64,000 nt of DNA. Origin: Rhodamnia argentea (taxonomy: Eukaryota > Streptophyta > Magnoliopsida > Myrtales > Myrtaceae). The notes beneath the pieces are model-generated. The model was not told the DNA's origin, ran no database searches, and saw nothing but the letters and a program-made list of their open reading frames with translations. Positions 12,253-23,325 of this stretch are shown piece after piece. A program made the translations under genes and the position numbers. How positions within the stretch are numbered: the stretch's first letter is position 1; each line of letters starts with the position of its first letter. Where the stretch lies: positions 7,254,001 through 7,318,000 of the forward strand of contig NC_063150.1 of assembly GCF_020921035.1 (NCBI RefSeq), read 5' to 3'.

Positions 12253-12259
12253 TATAAAT
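12253..12259 (+). promoter_or_regulatory. Probable TATA box of the hAT transposase
   Basis: TATAAAT about 155 bp upstream of the transposase start. The intervening leader is made of recurring caattctct words. Confidence 0.45.
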
Positions 12260-12408
12260 GCATATGCTTCCCCTTTCATTTTTGTCACAAATTCTCTGAA
12301 CAATCTCTCGAATTCTCTCTGAAATCCTCTCAAATCGCTCAAATTCTCCCAATTCTCTCAATCCCGACTCAATTCTCTCAATCGGATTTCCGATCAATTC
12401 TCTCAAAA

Positions 12409-14561
12409 ATGGCAAGTGGAAGCAGAAATGCCGACAAGGGCAAGATGGCTATGGGAGATTCCGAGTATCCCATTCATGAATACGATCCTCGTGAGTATGC
12501 AAGTTGGGAAGACGACGACGATAATATCAACTATGTCCCGATTCCGAACGTTGAGCACATCCCAACACAAGAAAGTCTTCATCCTCCCACCGGTGTCGAA
12601 GAAACGTCAACGGCAAATGAGCCGGAACGGAAGGGCCGAGATAATACATCGGACTTGTGGCTACACTTCGACAAGGTACGTGATGAAGTCGAATGTAAGT
12701 ATAATGTAAAATGTAAATATTGTTCGCAAACTTATAAATTCACGAAAGGAGACGGCTACGGAACATTCCGTCGGCATTTGACGAAAAAACATCCAACGCA
12801 AGCGGGGATCGACAATACGCAACAACAAATTTCCGGGAACGCCACTTCTAAGCCTCATCCTTTATTTCGTTTCATTGAAGCACTTTATAAACAAACATTA
12901 GGTGAATATGTTGCCCTTGATCATGCTCCGTTTAATACTTGGTGAAAATTTTAATATGAAATATTTGATAAATACTGCGTTGGTTCCAAGCGCCAACTAT
13001 TCCAAAAAATACTCTTAAACGCGAAGTTTTTCATCTTTATAAAAAAGGAAAAAAATCTTTAGGAAAATTTTTTGCGGAATTCAATGGACGTGTGCATATA
13101 GGTAGCGATATTTGGAGTGATCCTTGACAAATTCATTGTTATATGGGTGTCACGTGTCATTGGATAGATGACAATTGGATGATTCAAAAAAGACTTATTG
13201 CATTCCGAGTTTTTGATAAAAGCCATTCGGCTCATAATATTTATAGAATAATTAGGCAAGTTTTAGAAGAATATAATTTAATAAATAAAGTATTTTCAAT
13301 TGGTTTTGATAATGCCGCCGCAAATACCGCTTCTATTCCCGAATTAGAAAATATTTGCAAACCCACTTTTGGTGGACAATTTTTTCACATTAGATGTGCT
13401 TGTCATGTTTTAAATTTATGTGTACAAAATGGTTTACGAACTCTTGACACTTCTCTCGCCCCAATAAAAAGTGCAATTAAATTTTTATGGAGTCGTCCCC
13501 AATGTATGAAATCATGGGGAAAATTTTGTAAACAAAATGGGAGAAGGTCAAGAAGATTTCCAAAAGATATTCCGACTCGTTGGAATTCTACGTACGAGTT
13601 GCTTCGGCAAACTTTTGAATATAAAGATTTATTATGTATGTTTATTTCACAAAATATTCCCGAAATTACTTTACTTCCTCAACATTGGGACGTTTGCAAG
13701 AAAATTTTAGATATTTTGAAAATTTTTAATGATGCTACTAAGACTTTATCTGGTATTTATTATCCTACTACGCATTTATTTTTAATAGAGTGTGTTAATA
13801 TTAGTAGTGTTTTTAGTGAATATGAAAAAGATACCGAATTAGGTCAAACTATTTTAGTAATGCGAGAAAAATGGTTGCATTATTATTTGCAAATTCCTCT
13901 TGTCTATTTAGTTGGTATTGTTTTTGATCCACGTATTAAATTAGACGGTTTACAAGATTATTTGAATGTGTATTATCATGATTGTTTACATTTGGAAGAT
14001 TCAATAGATATTTCAAATATATTAGGACATGTTAAAGAATCTATAGTAGCATTATATGGAGAATTTTGTAGTAGATATGGTTTAAGTGATTTTGGATTTT
14101 TACAATCTACTGCCTCACGTAGCGAAGGTGGTAGTTCACTTAGTAGAGGGTATAATATGCTTAAGAGTAGGCAAAAAAAATAAAAAGGGGCAACAGGTAA
14201 TATTTCCGAATTAGAAAAATATTTAACCACTCAATTTGAGTTTCGTGATGCAGAACATAGTACAGATTTCGAAATCCTGAAGTGGTGGAAGAGTCACCAA
14301 ATCGAGTATCCAGTTCTCGCCCTCATCGCTCGTCAAATATTAGCAACCCCTTCTTCAACGGTTGCAGTTGAACAAGCATTTAGTTCTGGAGGATTAATTT
14401 TGGACTCTCGCCGTTCAAGATTAAGCCCGGACTCTGTGGAAGCTCAAGCTTGTGTCGGCGATTGGACGAGGGCGAAATATCGACACCAAGAGTTAGATCG
14501 TGAACACGAATTTTTTAGCGATGATGTTGGAGATACCATCGCCACGGGTAGCGACGATTGA
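12409..14561 (+). pseudogene. hAT transposase (zinc-finger BED, RICESLEEPER-like), disrupted
   Basis: Reading from the start at 12409, an acidic N-terminus is followed by a BED zinc finger (about residues 80-130: LWLHFDKV, CKYC, then RRHLTKKHP). The frame stops at 12945. A different frame resumes near 12990, has a TGA at a position where the family has Trp (near 13134, SDP then QIHCYMG), and runs through the catalytic region (SIGFDNAAANT, RCACHVLNLCVQ, PTRWNSTY). A TAA at 14181-14183 precedes the C-terminal dimerisation domain (LALIARQILATPSSTVAVEQ), which ends at 14561. With a frameshift and two in-frame stops it cannot make a full transposase. The family is clear; activity is inferred to be lost unless supplied in trans. 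Confidence 0.9.
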
Positions 14562-15506
14562 CGATGAGGTAAGTTGGGGTTCTCAAAGGTAAAAAGAACT
14601 ACATGGGCTTTGATTCTTCTATCCCCAAGAAGATATGTAGGCCGCTTAATGATAATTCATTAAGTTCAAGCCCATTCCTTTTTTTTTTTTTCCCATATTT
14701 TATTACAATGTACAATTTAATTGTATTTTATAATTTATAATTTATTATATTTATTATTTTAAAAATTATTATTAAAAATGAATCGGAATGAACCGGAACC
14801 GGCCCGGAACCGCCGGTTCCGGTTCGGAACTGGAACCGCCATTTTTCACGGCCGGTTCCTGAACTGGAACCGGCGGTTCCACCGAACCGGCCGTGACTAG
14901 CTCGAAGTCAATGGGCTGCACTGCTTTCTGCCGTCTAGGCTTGTTATTCGCTTGACTCAAGTAGCTCAACGAATCGTGTATTCGGACCGAAATAAAGATA
15001 AAAAGAGAGAGACGAGATAAATGCTGTTTTTACTGTCTATGATAATGTCTGAATACTTCATGGATCCATGTAATCACCAAAAGAAGTACCCACTTTCTTT
15101 TTCTTCTTTCCCCCCTTTCTTTTTATCTTTTTTTTTTTTTGCCTTTATTTAGAATTCGGGCCACCCGATCGAATCAGGGAAGTTGACGCAAAATGCAACC
15201 ACTTTTCTCCTTTGTCTAGAGATAAGAAAAGTTATATGACATGCTTTTTCCCTAGGAAAGGCACAAAATGTAATTTCCCAAAGGCCAGATTCTGCCACAT
15301 ACATGCAGCGTGGAAAGTCAGACCATCTAAGACACGAGGTTAAACAGTTTTTTTTTTTTTTTCCGTCTATGAAATATTTAAAGAGCTTATGAGCATTGGC
15401 ATATAGGAAGTGCCAAAGATTTAGCAAGAACTGTTTAAAGTAAAGATGACTTGAGATGGGAGAAATTGGAACTTGACCGTAGCATCAGGTTAAGGTAGTT
15501 TCAAAT

Positions 15507-15621
15507 AACCACCGGAGGTTGCGTTAGTGGCCACTCTTCCCTCTTGGGAAGGGAATTGTGGAGAATTCGATTCCCCATAGAGGGCTGGGGGTGAGGACGC
15601 GTGAGTGAGGAGTAGAGTTAA
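15507..15621 (+). mobile_element. SINE-like insertion with empty site in copy A
   Basis: A 115-bp insert flanked by tttcaaat (15499-15506 and 15622-15629). Copy A has one uninterrupted tttcaaat at 5732-5739 in the same context. The insert carries a putative A box (gcgttagtggcc) and a B box (aattcgattcccc), in the order and spacing of an RNA polymerase III promoter, and ends gtgagtgaggagtagagtta. It lacks the long poly-A tail of a typical SINE, so the class assignment is tentative; the insertion itself is well supported. Confidence 0.65.
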
Positions 15622-15852
15622 TTTCAAATGAAAAAAAAAAACCTTTTAATTTTCCTCTGTTAAAGTTGAAATATCTAGCGTCGCTTAGCAACCGACTAGC
15701 ATCCCATTAATTATGTAACCCCTCCCTCCTGCTTATACCTTAACAATTAGATGTTCGTTCGTTTATAGCCAACTTAAGAGAATACGCACATGCGGTAGTT
15801 CATATCCAAATCTCGAGAGAAGAAGATCAATGCATTCATCATGTGATAATTG

Positions 15853-15950
15853 CCGGGGAAATTGTCCAAAAAGTCATTAACCTATTGCACTTTTGCCGAT
15901 TTAAGCCGGAGATCGCTGATATGAGCGCCTACCGTCCTATGCATTCTCCA
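15853..15950. repeat. Fragment of the long-TIR element family (c)
   Basis: Left-arm-like sequence ggggaaattgtccaaaaagt, then cctattgcacttttgccgat and a cgctgatatgagcgcc block, as in the left arms of other members. The right arm is not found, so it is a truncated copy. Confidence 0.55.
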
Positions 15951-16965
15951 TTTGGGGGTTATAAATTCGAGAAGAAATTTACATTCCCAAATGGAGAGAA
16001 TTCGAACCTTATTTTGCGACGTACACTAGTAAAATCTACTTGTCCAAATCAAAAAGATTATACTCGCGCATCGAGCAGATATAGAAAAGCCAAACTTGTT
16101 CGAATCGTATTGGAATCCTTGGATAGCAAGTAAAGAAACCAAGTTGGAATCCATTGATTTTTTCAGCCCGCCTCGTTTAGCTCACGATAAGACCAAAATC
16201 AACTTTAGTGGTAGCATTTCTAAATTATAGAATGTACACATGAACCAGGAATTTCCAATCCAGGGTGGGTTCCCGGCATCAAAGAGGGAGATCAGGGTCT
16301 TTTTCTTGATTTTGCAAATCAAGACGTTCATACGCACTTTATTCTCTCATCTCCTTTCTTCATGAATAACGCCCGCGTGCGATATAACCAAAGATCGACT
16401 TCAGATTACCTTTTTCCCAGTTCTTCCGCTTTTTCTGTTTCCGGGATCATCTGATGCGTGCGTGTTCCTCCGCAGATAGTGGTGATCAAAAGCCATGCAT
16501 GTTGCTGGAGCATTATCTGATGCTTTTCTTCAAGACAAAGCTGTGTTTCAGGAGGCGCGAAACACGACAATGTGACTCCCGCGATGGAACTGAAATCTTC
16601 TCTAGGTGGGAGTATAATTTGTTTGGGAAGGAAAGAACCAAATCGTGAGGACGATGATCCTGTCATTATCCGAACACTACCACGATGTTCACGAAAAGTT
16701 GAAGCGGACGTGGTTTTTGCGTCGTGGGAGATTCCCTCTGGAGACAGGATGAGGGTATCTATATTTATTTTAGCAAAGGGGGCTCCTTTATGTCTTTCTC
16801 ACGCGATTCACTATTCCTTGTGGTTTTGGTTTTTGAAAAGATGGCTGCCGTACGACGGACATATCATGTGACATATTGAAATGGTGTCATTTATCCGGTT
16901 GAGTGCCATCGATTTTAATGAGCATATAGGATATTTGATTCGATCGGTGATAGAAAGCCGGAAAG
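15951..16965. other. Gene-free stretch
   Basis: No gene or repeat recognised. Open frames at 16406-16871 overlap on both strands and match nothing I know. Confidence 0.45.
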
Positions 16966-17815
16966 CCAAATTTTTCAGTTTACTCAATGTGGTCCTAAAC
17001 TCTTTGATGATTTTTCAATATAGTCTATTTAGTCAATTTAGGCCACAAATCGTTAACATGGCGGTCCAATTAGTATAAATCGTCTTACGTGGCATAACCG
17101 GAGCCCGATGTGAATGATAGTAGATCAAATGATAAAATTTCGAACTTAGGTTTTCAATTTTGTTTTCTTCTTTCTTTATTTCCTTTACTTTCTTTTTTCT
17201 TCTATCACTTTTTCTTTTTTATTCTTTCCTTCTTCATCGTTCATCTTCTTCCCTATGCCAGAAAGGATCAATAGGGATTGTCGAGGCCTCGGTGATGGCC
17301 GAGGTTGCTTGCCACAAGCATGGGCCTACACGCTCTCATCAACCATAGGCCCTCACTGCAGGTTCTCTCCATGTGAGCAACGATCACACATATGGCCCAT
17401 AGGTCCTCTCTTATGGCTGTTACTCGCGGATGTCACGCCTTCACCTTTGATCATTATTCACATCCCTCATCGCGCTCGCCTACACACCCTCATCCAAATC
17501 TGTGCAAGGATTCCCGCCCATCGCAAAGGTCCCGACGACTCCATTGACTTTTTCCGAGAAGAAAACTAGTGAGGAAAATGGAAAAAGAATAAAAATGAAC
17601 AATTTTTTTTTTATAAAATTCCTCTAAATGACTTTGCTTTGATTGGCGTCGGTCATATTGTATTGCTGGTTGTGCTACGTGGGACGACCGAGACCGACTA
17701 GATCATCATGTCAACGATTTCCAGCCTAACTTGATTAGATGGATTACATGAAGAAATCATGAAAAGGTTCCAAGCTATATTGGCCAAATTAAAAAGCTTA
17801 TGACTAAATTGACGA
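16966..17815. repeat. Long-TIR element family, degenerate copy (d)
   Basis: The left arm contains tgtggtcctaaactctttga and agtcaatttaggccacaaat. A polypyrimidine tract (17160-17250), a GC-richer core (17250-17565), a purine-rich stretch and a diverged right arm (ggccaaattaaaaagcttat) follow. The order is the same as in the better-preserved members. No target duplication was resolved. Confidence 0.55.
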
Positions 17816-18044
17816 TCATTGGTCTTGTCAAACAAGTGAGCCGGATTGAAAATGATCCGACCCAAATTTAACCATTTAACTCATATTTTCCCATCTTTAT
17901 GCATACAGTTTTAGTGACCGTTATCCAATTTGGCTCGAATCCAACCCAGTTCGGGCTCTAATCCTTGGTAATTTTTCTCCTTGAATTGTTGTCTTTGAAG
18001 AATGGACGGCTCCATGAATTGATTCCCCTAGTCGGTGAGGGTGC

Positions 18045-18340
18045 TTTTTAGTGTTAGTGCTAGCATTATCACCTAGAGGGAGGTGAATAGGTGATTTCAA
18101 GGAATAATATAAATTAATGCTGAACAAATACGCTCAGAGCTTCGTTCGGATAATGCTTGCTAGTAAGACGCGAGATACGCTTGGATGCAGCGGCATGCAC
18201 AATTCAACTATTACAATATATAAACAAAGTGATTAAGGGATAGGGAATTTCTATAGAGAGTTTAAGTGGTTCAACTTTATTCAAGCCTACGTCCACTTCT
18301 TCACGGTGACAGCCAATTGGTTGGATTCCACTAGTGAATA
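18045..18340. repeat. Dispersed-repeat signature (unclassified)
   Basis: Begins with cacctagagggaggtgaata. I remember this kind of motif (cctagagggggg-tgaatagg) as a common dispersed repeat in plant genomes, but I cannot assign a class. A related inverted word, ccctctaggga, occurs at 20607-20617, beyond the minisatellite. It might be the other end of one large element; this is weak. The stretch 18340-19084 shows nothing I can name. Confidence 0.35.
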
Positions 18341-19084
18341 GCTCGGAAGTTACAACTCGATTAATAGACTTCCCGTCTAATACTCGTACATTTGAATGCT
18401 CTCCTCTAAGTATTACAGTGTTTGGATCAAAGTTATGTAAAGAATGTGAAGCTCTCTTAATCTTGGAATTTAGAATTGTGCTTTCCTGTCGTATCCACTG
18501 TTCAACCTTGAGGTTTCCTTTTATACTTTTTCGTCTCCAATTTCCAATTGCAAGATCTCTAGAAAATCATTTTTCAAACTTGCCTCTTGAAGGAGATTGT
18601 ATATAAAGGATCTCATAGCCGTTGAGGTTGACAAATGAAAGAATCCCCTATTAGATCAAATCATCCTTACAATTATGATCTTGGGTTTTTACGGATAGAG
18701 TTCTTCATTAGGTGAGTTATCCTCGTCTCCCTTAATCTACATTCTTGATTGATCTTCTAGTTTGAGAATCTCTAAGAACGATCTAGTTTGATTTGCTAGC
18801 CGTTGTGATGATGTAATTTGTCAATTTAATTGTCTTGATTATATCTCTTGATAATCCGGTCGTTACGCATGAAATACTCTCTCAAAACTTGAGCTTCATT
18901 TCAACATCTAAGCTCCTCACTCAACGTCTAAGATTCATACAGTATTTGAGCCCCTCGGAACATCGTTCGAGCCTTTCTTGCTAGATTCAATCCCGTATAC
19001 CTAGTCTTTAACACTTGCTCATTTCATTAACTCGGATATTAGAGATCATTGATTGTTTTGTTAACTTCAAAATCAATTCGGGAT

Positions 19085-20365
19085 TTTTCTCAACACTTAG
19101 ATCGTCTGTGGACCCGAGCACGAGCACCGGAGTCTCTTGTTCAAACTTGAGAGATATGGGGCCATCCTCTGTGGACCTAGACGCTACCGCCGAGGAACCG
19201 GGCTAGGTATAAGTCACTTTGGCGAGGGAGCCGGGTACCCGAGCTTGTCCTCTAGGGACCCAAACTCGGTCTCTGCAAGCTCGGGCAAGGGCACTAGGTT
19301 CTCGAGCCAAGCCTTAAAGGACCCGGGCCCTACCTTTGTGGACTCAAGTTTAGCGGTCAAGGAATTGGGCCCGACTATAATGGACCAAGCTAGACGGTAG
19401 TGACTTTGGCGCAGAGCTAGGTACTTGGAGATGATAACCGGGGACCCATGTAAGAGCACCAATGTCCCAAGTCTAGCCTTGAGGGACCCGAGCTCGGCCT
19501 TAATGGAACTAAGTTGGGTGCTAGTGATTTAGGCGTGGGAGCTAGGTATCTAGGCATAGGTATTGAGGACCCATGCACGGTCATCAAAGTCCCAAGATGA
19601 GCCTTGAGAGACTCGGTCTAGCCTCCGTGGACCCGGGCACGGGCACTAGAATCTTGGGTCTAGCTTTGAGGGACCTGGTAGTTGAGCCCGACAACAATGG
19701 ACTTGGGCACCGACTTAGGCATAAGAGCTAGGTACCTAGGTGGTCCAATGAGGATCCGGGCAAGGGCACATGGTCTTGAGCACGACCTAGGTATTAGGCT
19801 CAACCTCGATGTCCTAGCCCGGTTTCAAGGAACCAGGCCCGACCATGATGTACTTGGGCATAGAAATTGGCTACCTGGGCATGGTTAGGGACTCGAACAT
19901 GGGTACCATGGTCTTGAGCCAAGCTTTGAGGGGCTGAAGCACAACCTACGTGGACTTGAGCACAAGCACCAAGGTCTTAACCTTGGCCTAAGAAATCTAG
20001 GCCCTGTTTTAGTGGACTTGGACTTGAATTCCACTATAGAGGAACCGGGCCCAACCTTTTATGCACCCAAGTCGCCCTTGATGAACCCGGGCCAAGTGCC
20101 GGTGACTTGAGTACGAGAGTTGGGTACCCCGGTGTAGCTATCAAGGGGCTCAAACAAAGATATCGAGGTCTCAAGCACAACCTCTGTAGACCAAGACACG
20201 GGCATTGGGGTCTAGAGCCTAGCTTCGAGGGACGTGGGCTCCATGGACCTGGACCCGGGAATATCGATGGACCTGAACCAACCGATAGTGACTTGGACAC
20301 GAGAGGCGAGTACTTGTGCATGGCCACCGGGGACAGAGACACAGGCACAAGAGGGCTTTGCTCTT
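19085..20365. repeat. Degenerate minisatellite, about 62-bp unit
   Basis: About 1.28 kb of GC-richer sequence built from recurring words such as ggacccgggc, gggcacgggcacc, aggtcttgagcc and ttgagggacccg. A longer word, gagctaggtacctagg and variants, recurs near 19229, 19416, 19540, 19726, 19863, 20114 and 20302. Most of these spacings are close to 2, 3 or 4 times 62 bp; one (137) fits less well. Units are strongly diverged. The open frames across it on both strands (19137-20487) follow from the repeat and carry no domain. Confidence 0.7.
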
Positions 20366-21994
20366 TGAACAAATGCATTGAAGTTTGCGTTCTTTACAAA
20401 CTACTGGAACCATCATTAATCAAGTTTTGCTTTATTAAACTCATTTTAACAGTTATTTTAAATTTGAGGCAGCCAATATTTCACTGATTTTAATAAATAT
20501 GAGTTATAATATGGACCTATGACCCATTTTGTCATCCGTAGCGACCGTACAATAACTTTTTGATTTTTCAAATAATTTTCCCAAGTGTGGCTAATCCCTC
20601 TAGGGAGTATCATAAAGGTTACACACACATTTTGTGATGTAAAATGTAACTATTAGATATTAGATGAAGAATAGAAGCTTAAGAGAATTCCTTAAAATTA
20701 CAAATAGATTTTTTAATGCGAAACAACGGAGATAGGAAGGTTACACACCCTTTATATAAGAAGACTCAAAAATTTGAATCATAGGTATTTCCTCCACTTA
20801 AAACTAGAAGGTCAGAGGTTGATAGGCTCGTTAATGCACTCCTGGCTACATGCCAGAAGCACAAGCAATGAAGAAGTTCATTCCCGACATAACTCAAATT
20901 TGTAATCTCATCGAAGATAGTATGGTCCTTTTATCATTGTGGTATCATACTCGATCACATGTTACTTCTTTTTAGTTGAGCGATTAAATCCACAAAATGT
21001 GCCAATTAAGAGTTCTTTTGGAAGGCAAGCTACCCATATATGCAATGTCTATCGCTTTCTTTATAATCTGAGGGTAGGAAAGCATATGTCCGGCTACTTG
21101 TGGCCTAGAAAAAACCTAGCAAGCTCCACGAATCAATTAAGTTCGGGTCGTTTGGCCTATTTGGCCTTGACAAAAAAACAGTTTGTGTAAAGTTGGCAGG
21201 ATTTAAATAGACTATATCTAGTTCCTGAGTTGGAGACGTGACATCCCAACCAACTGCACCAATTTTTTGGTGGGATTTAATCCCTACTCTTTCATTTGTT
21301 GGACCGTAAATTTAAGCTTGAAGATACAGAAAGAAAGGAATAGTTCCAATTTAATGTACATTTTCCATTCAGTATTTGACAATTTGAAAGTACCTCAAAT
21401 GTTCTCTTTTGCAAAATGCGAGAAATCAATTCCTTAATATGCAAATCCTTGGCAATGAGGTCAATACTTTAAAAATGGCGTGGAGACGGCAATGATTCAA
21501 CTACATTATATCTATAATTGGTAACTAGCTGTGAGTTCGCATCGCACGAGATTTTCAATTATAACAAGCTATGTGAATTAAAACCTGTGGACATGCCAAA
21601 TAAGCTTATTGGATCAAAGTTATTTCACACAAAGTGCAAAGGTACTTAATAGTTAACCCCGCAACATGTAATTCAAATGTTTTACCTAATTAGTATTAAC
21701 CGATTAAAGATCCCTAATGTTTACGAAGTAAGTTGAATACTTTATTCATCAATAAACCAAATTTGATGGGCTTTTTGGACTGAGTTGGGCCGTCCGTGAT
21801 GGGCCGATCAAACCCGGCCAATGATCAATTCATAGTTCCACCAAAAATACAGCTAACGCGAATTTGGGGTGTTCATCTTTGACGTCCGCTCCTGGGTCTA
21901 CCATCTGAGATTGACTTTTATGAGTGAATACGTACAATCTTAAGTACAAAAATAGGGGCATATTAAAATAAATAAATAACTGCATTCATGCATG
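20366..21994. other. Gene-free AT-rich stretch
   Basis: No gene, RNA or clear repeat recognised. Confidence 0.45.
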
Positions 21995-23317
21995 TCAGGG
22001 GTGTGCAAAAGAACCAAGCTGAACAAAAAAAAATGAAAATTCAGAATTTTCTGCATTAGCGTTAGGCGTGCCACGTAGGACTATCGACGTCCATATCGGC
22101 GATTTTCAACCAAAATTGGCTGGATGGATTCAATTGGAAAAATCAAAAGGCTTAGAATTGAATTGACAAAAGTATAACATGTTTAAGACTTCTTGGACAA
22201 ATTTCCCCTTCTCCTTCGACCTTTCTTGCGATAGTAGGTTCCAAAAAGGGATATCACACGCGTTTATATCGAGTTAAATTTGCATGCTTGTGATATTCTT
22301 ATAATTGAATCGGCAAAAGTGCAATAGTACGATCTATCCCTCTGCATGTTGGGAACGTTATCCATATTTTAACTAAAATTAATAGTGAACAATGTCCATA
22401 TTTGCAAACCATCAATCAGAGACATGCAGGAAATGATGCATCATACGCTGAGAAGTATTTATCGACCCTTGCATCAAAACAGAAAAATTATTCTTATCTA
22501 GGAAAAATACTAGATGATTTATTAAATTTCTTTTAGATACCAATATGTACATATTTTAGGCTGTGTATGGCGCTAGAATTTATATTTAGGATAAGATAAC
22601 AAATTCAAGAATTTTTGCTATGAATCGCAGTAATAAAGCGGGATACTTTCATATTCTATCATGTCCATTGTTTGGTATAAATGATAGATTAATGTAAATG
22701 AATATGAAAATGCACAAACGGAGATTGTAAAATCTCTCGTCATTTATTGTGAAAGAAATCACAAATGAACAAACGGAGATAAGCTCCATCCATCCATCAA
22801 GCCATGACTATTATATAAATTAAATCTTGAATAGCAAATAAGCTCATTACAGCATTTCAAAGCAACATTTTTTACTATGATAAGAAATGTAAACGAACGC
22901 TAGCAACATTGATGAGATAGAACCGCCAGTGAACGTTAAATCTAATAAGATAGAGAAAATATGATCATTCACTATTTTAGTAAAAAAACAACTGTTTGCC
23001 ATTTTGTTACGTTAAGAAACAGATATTATTTATTTGTAAAAATGCTTAAGTGAAACTGCATACTTACTCGAGGAATTTCCTGCGGTATCTGATCGTATAT
23101 ATACATGGTCGGATCATGATTGTTTCTAATCTCGATTCATCCATTTTAGTCCTATTTCCTAAGATTTGGATATGTGGCTGAGAGTAACACCAAATTTCCT
23201 TGTGTTTTTCTTATACGTGTTCATGCATGCTCGAATTGGACCTATTTCCATGGGAATCGCCCCGAACCGGCCCTCGGTGCGGTTCGGGCGGTTCCCAATT
23301 CTTTTGCACACCCCTAA
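21995..23317. mobile_element. Non-autonomous hAT-like element
   Basis: Terminal inverted repeat tcaggggtgtgcaaaagaa at the left; the reverse complement of the right end is ttaggggtgtgcaaaagaat. It is flanked by catgcatg (21987-21994) and catacatg (23318-23325), an 8-bp duplication with one mismatch. The caggggtg terminus and 8-bp duplication fit the hAT superfamily. The right subterminal region has the ccgaaccggccc/cggttcggg words also seen in the 2.9-kb hAT element. The 1323-bp element has no transposase and contains a fragment of the long-TIR family (22058-22207). Confidence 0.75.
22058..22207. repeat. Fragment of long-TIR family (e) nested in a hAT-like element
   Basis: Right-half sequence only: gtgccacgtaggac, ccaaaattggctggatggat, then aggcttagaattgaattgac and a degenerate end ttggacaaatttcccc. 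These match the right arms of members b, f and j. Confidence 0.6.
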
Positions 23318-23325
23318 CATACATG

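Larger units (their letters stand above)
11999..14899 (+). mobile_element. hAT-superfamily transposon with degenerate transposase
   Basis: Flanked by an 8-bp duplication gctcgaag (11991-11998 and 14900-14907), the hallmark length for hAT elements. The paralogous copy A site (about 4235) lacks the element. The termini both start with tag: tagagggtgcc on the left, and tagtcacggcc as the reverse complement of the right end, giving short imperfect inverted repeats. Both subterminal regions are packed with GC-rich ggaaccgg/cggttcc words (12005-12090 and 14785-14890) that can form hairpins and may be transposase-binding sites. The element is 2901 bp and encodes a broken BED-finger/hAT transposase. 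Confidence 0.9.
9207..15853. repeat. Segmental duplication, copy B
   Basis: Homologous to 1-5952 in the same order and orientation. It is longer because of three resolved insertions: the long-TIR element 10937-11860, the hAT element 11999-14899 and the SINE-like insert 15507-15621. It lacks the about 1.4-kb block 834-2252 and the element 2761-3286 of copy A. Homology ends near 15853, where another fragment of the long-TIR family begins. Confidence 0.85.

Noticed and set aside
12178..12408. N-terminal extension of the hAT transposase frame upstream of 12409
   Set aside because: It reads through the TATA region and a repetitive CT-rich leader. The Met at 12409 (MASGSRN) gives the expected start.
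19137..20487. Several open frames in the minisatellite
   Set aside because: Repeat-driven composition, present on both strands, no domain.
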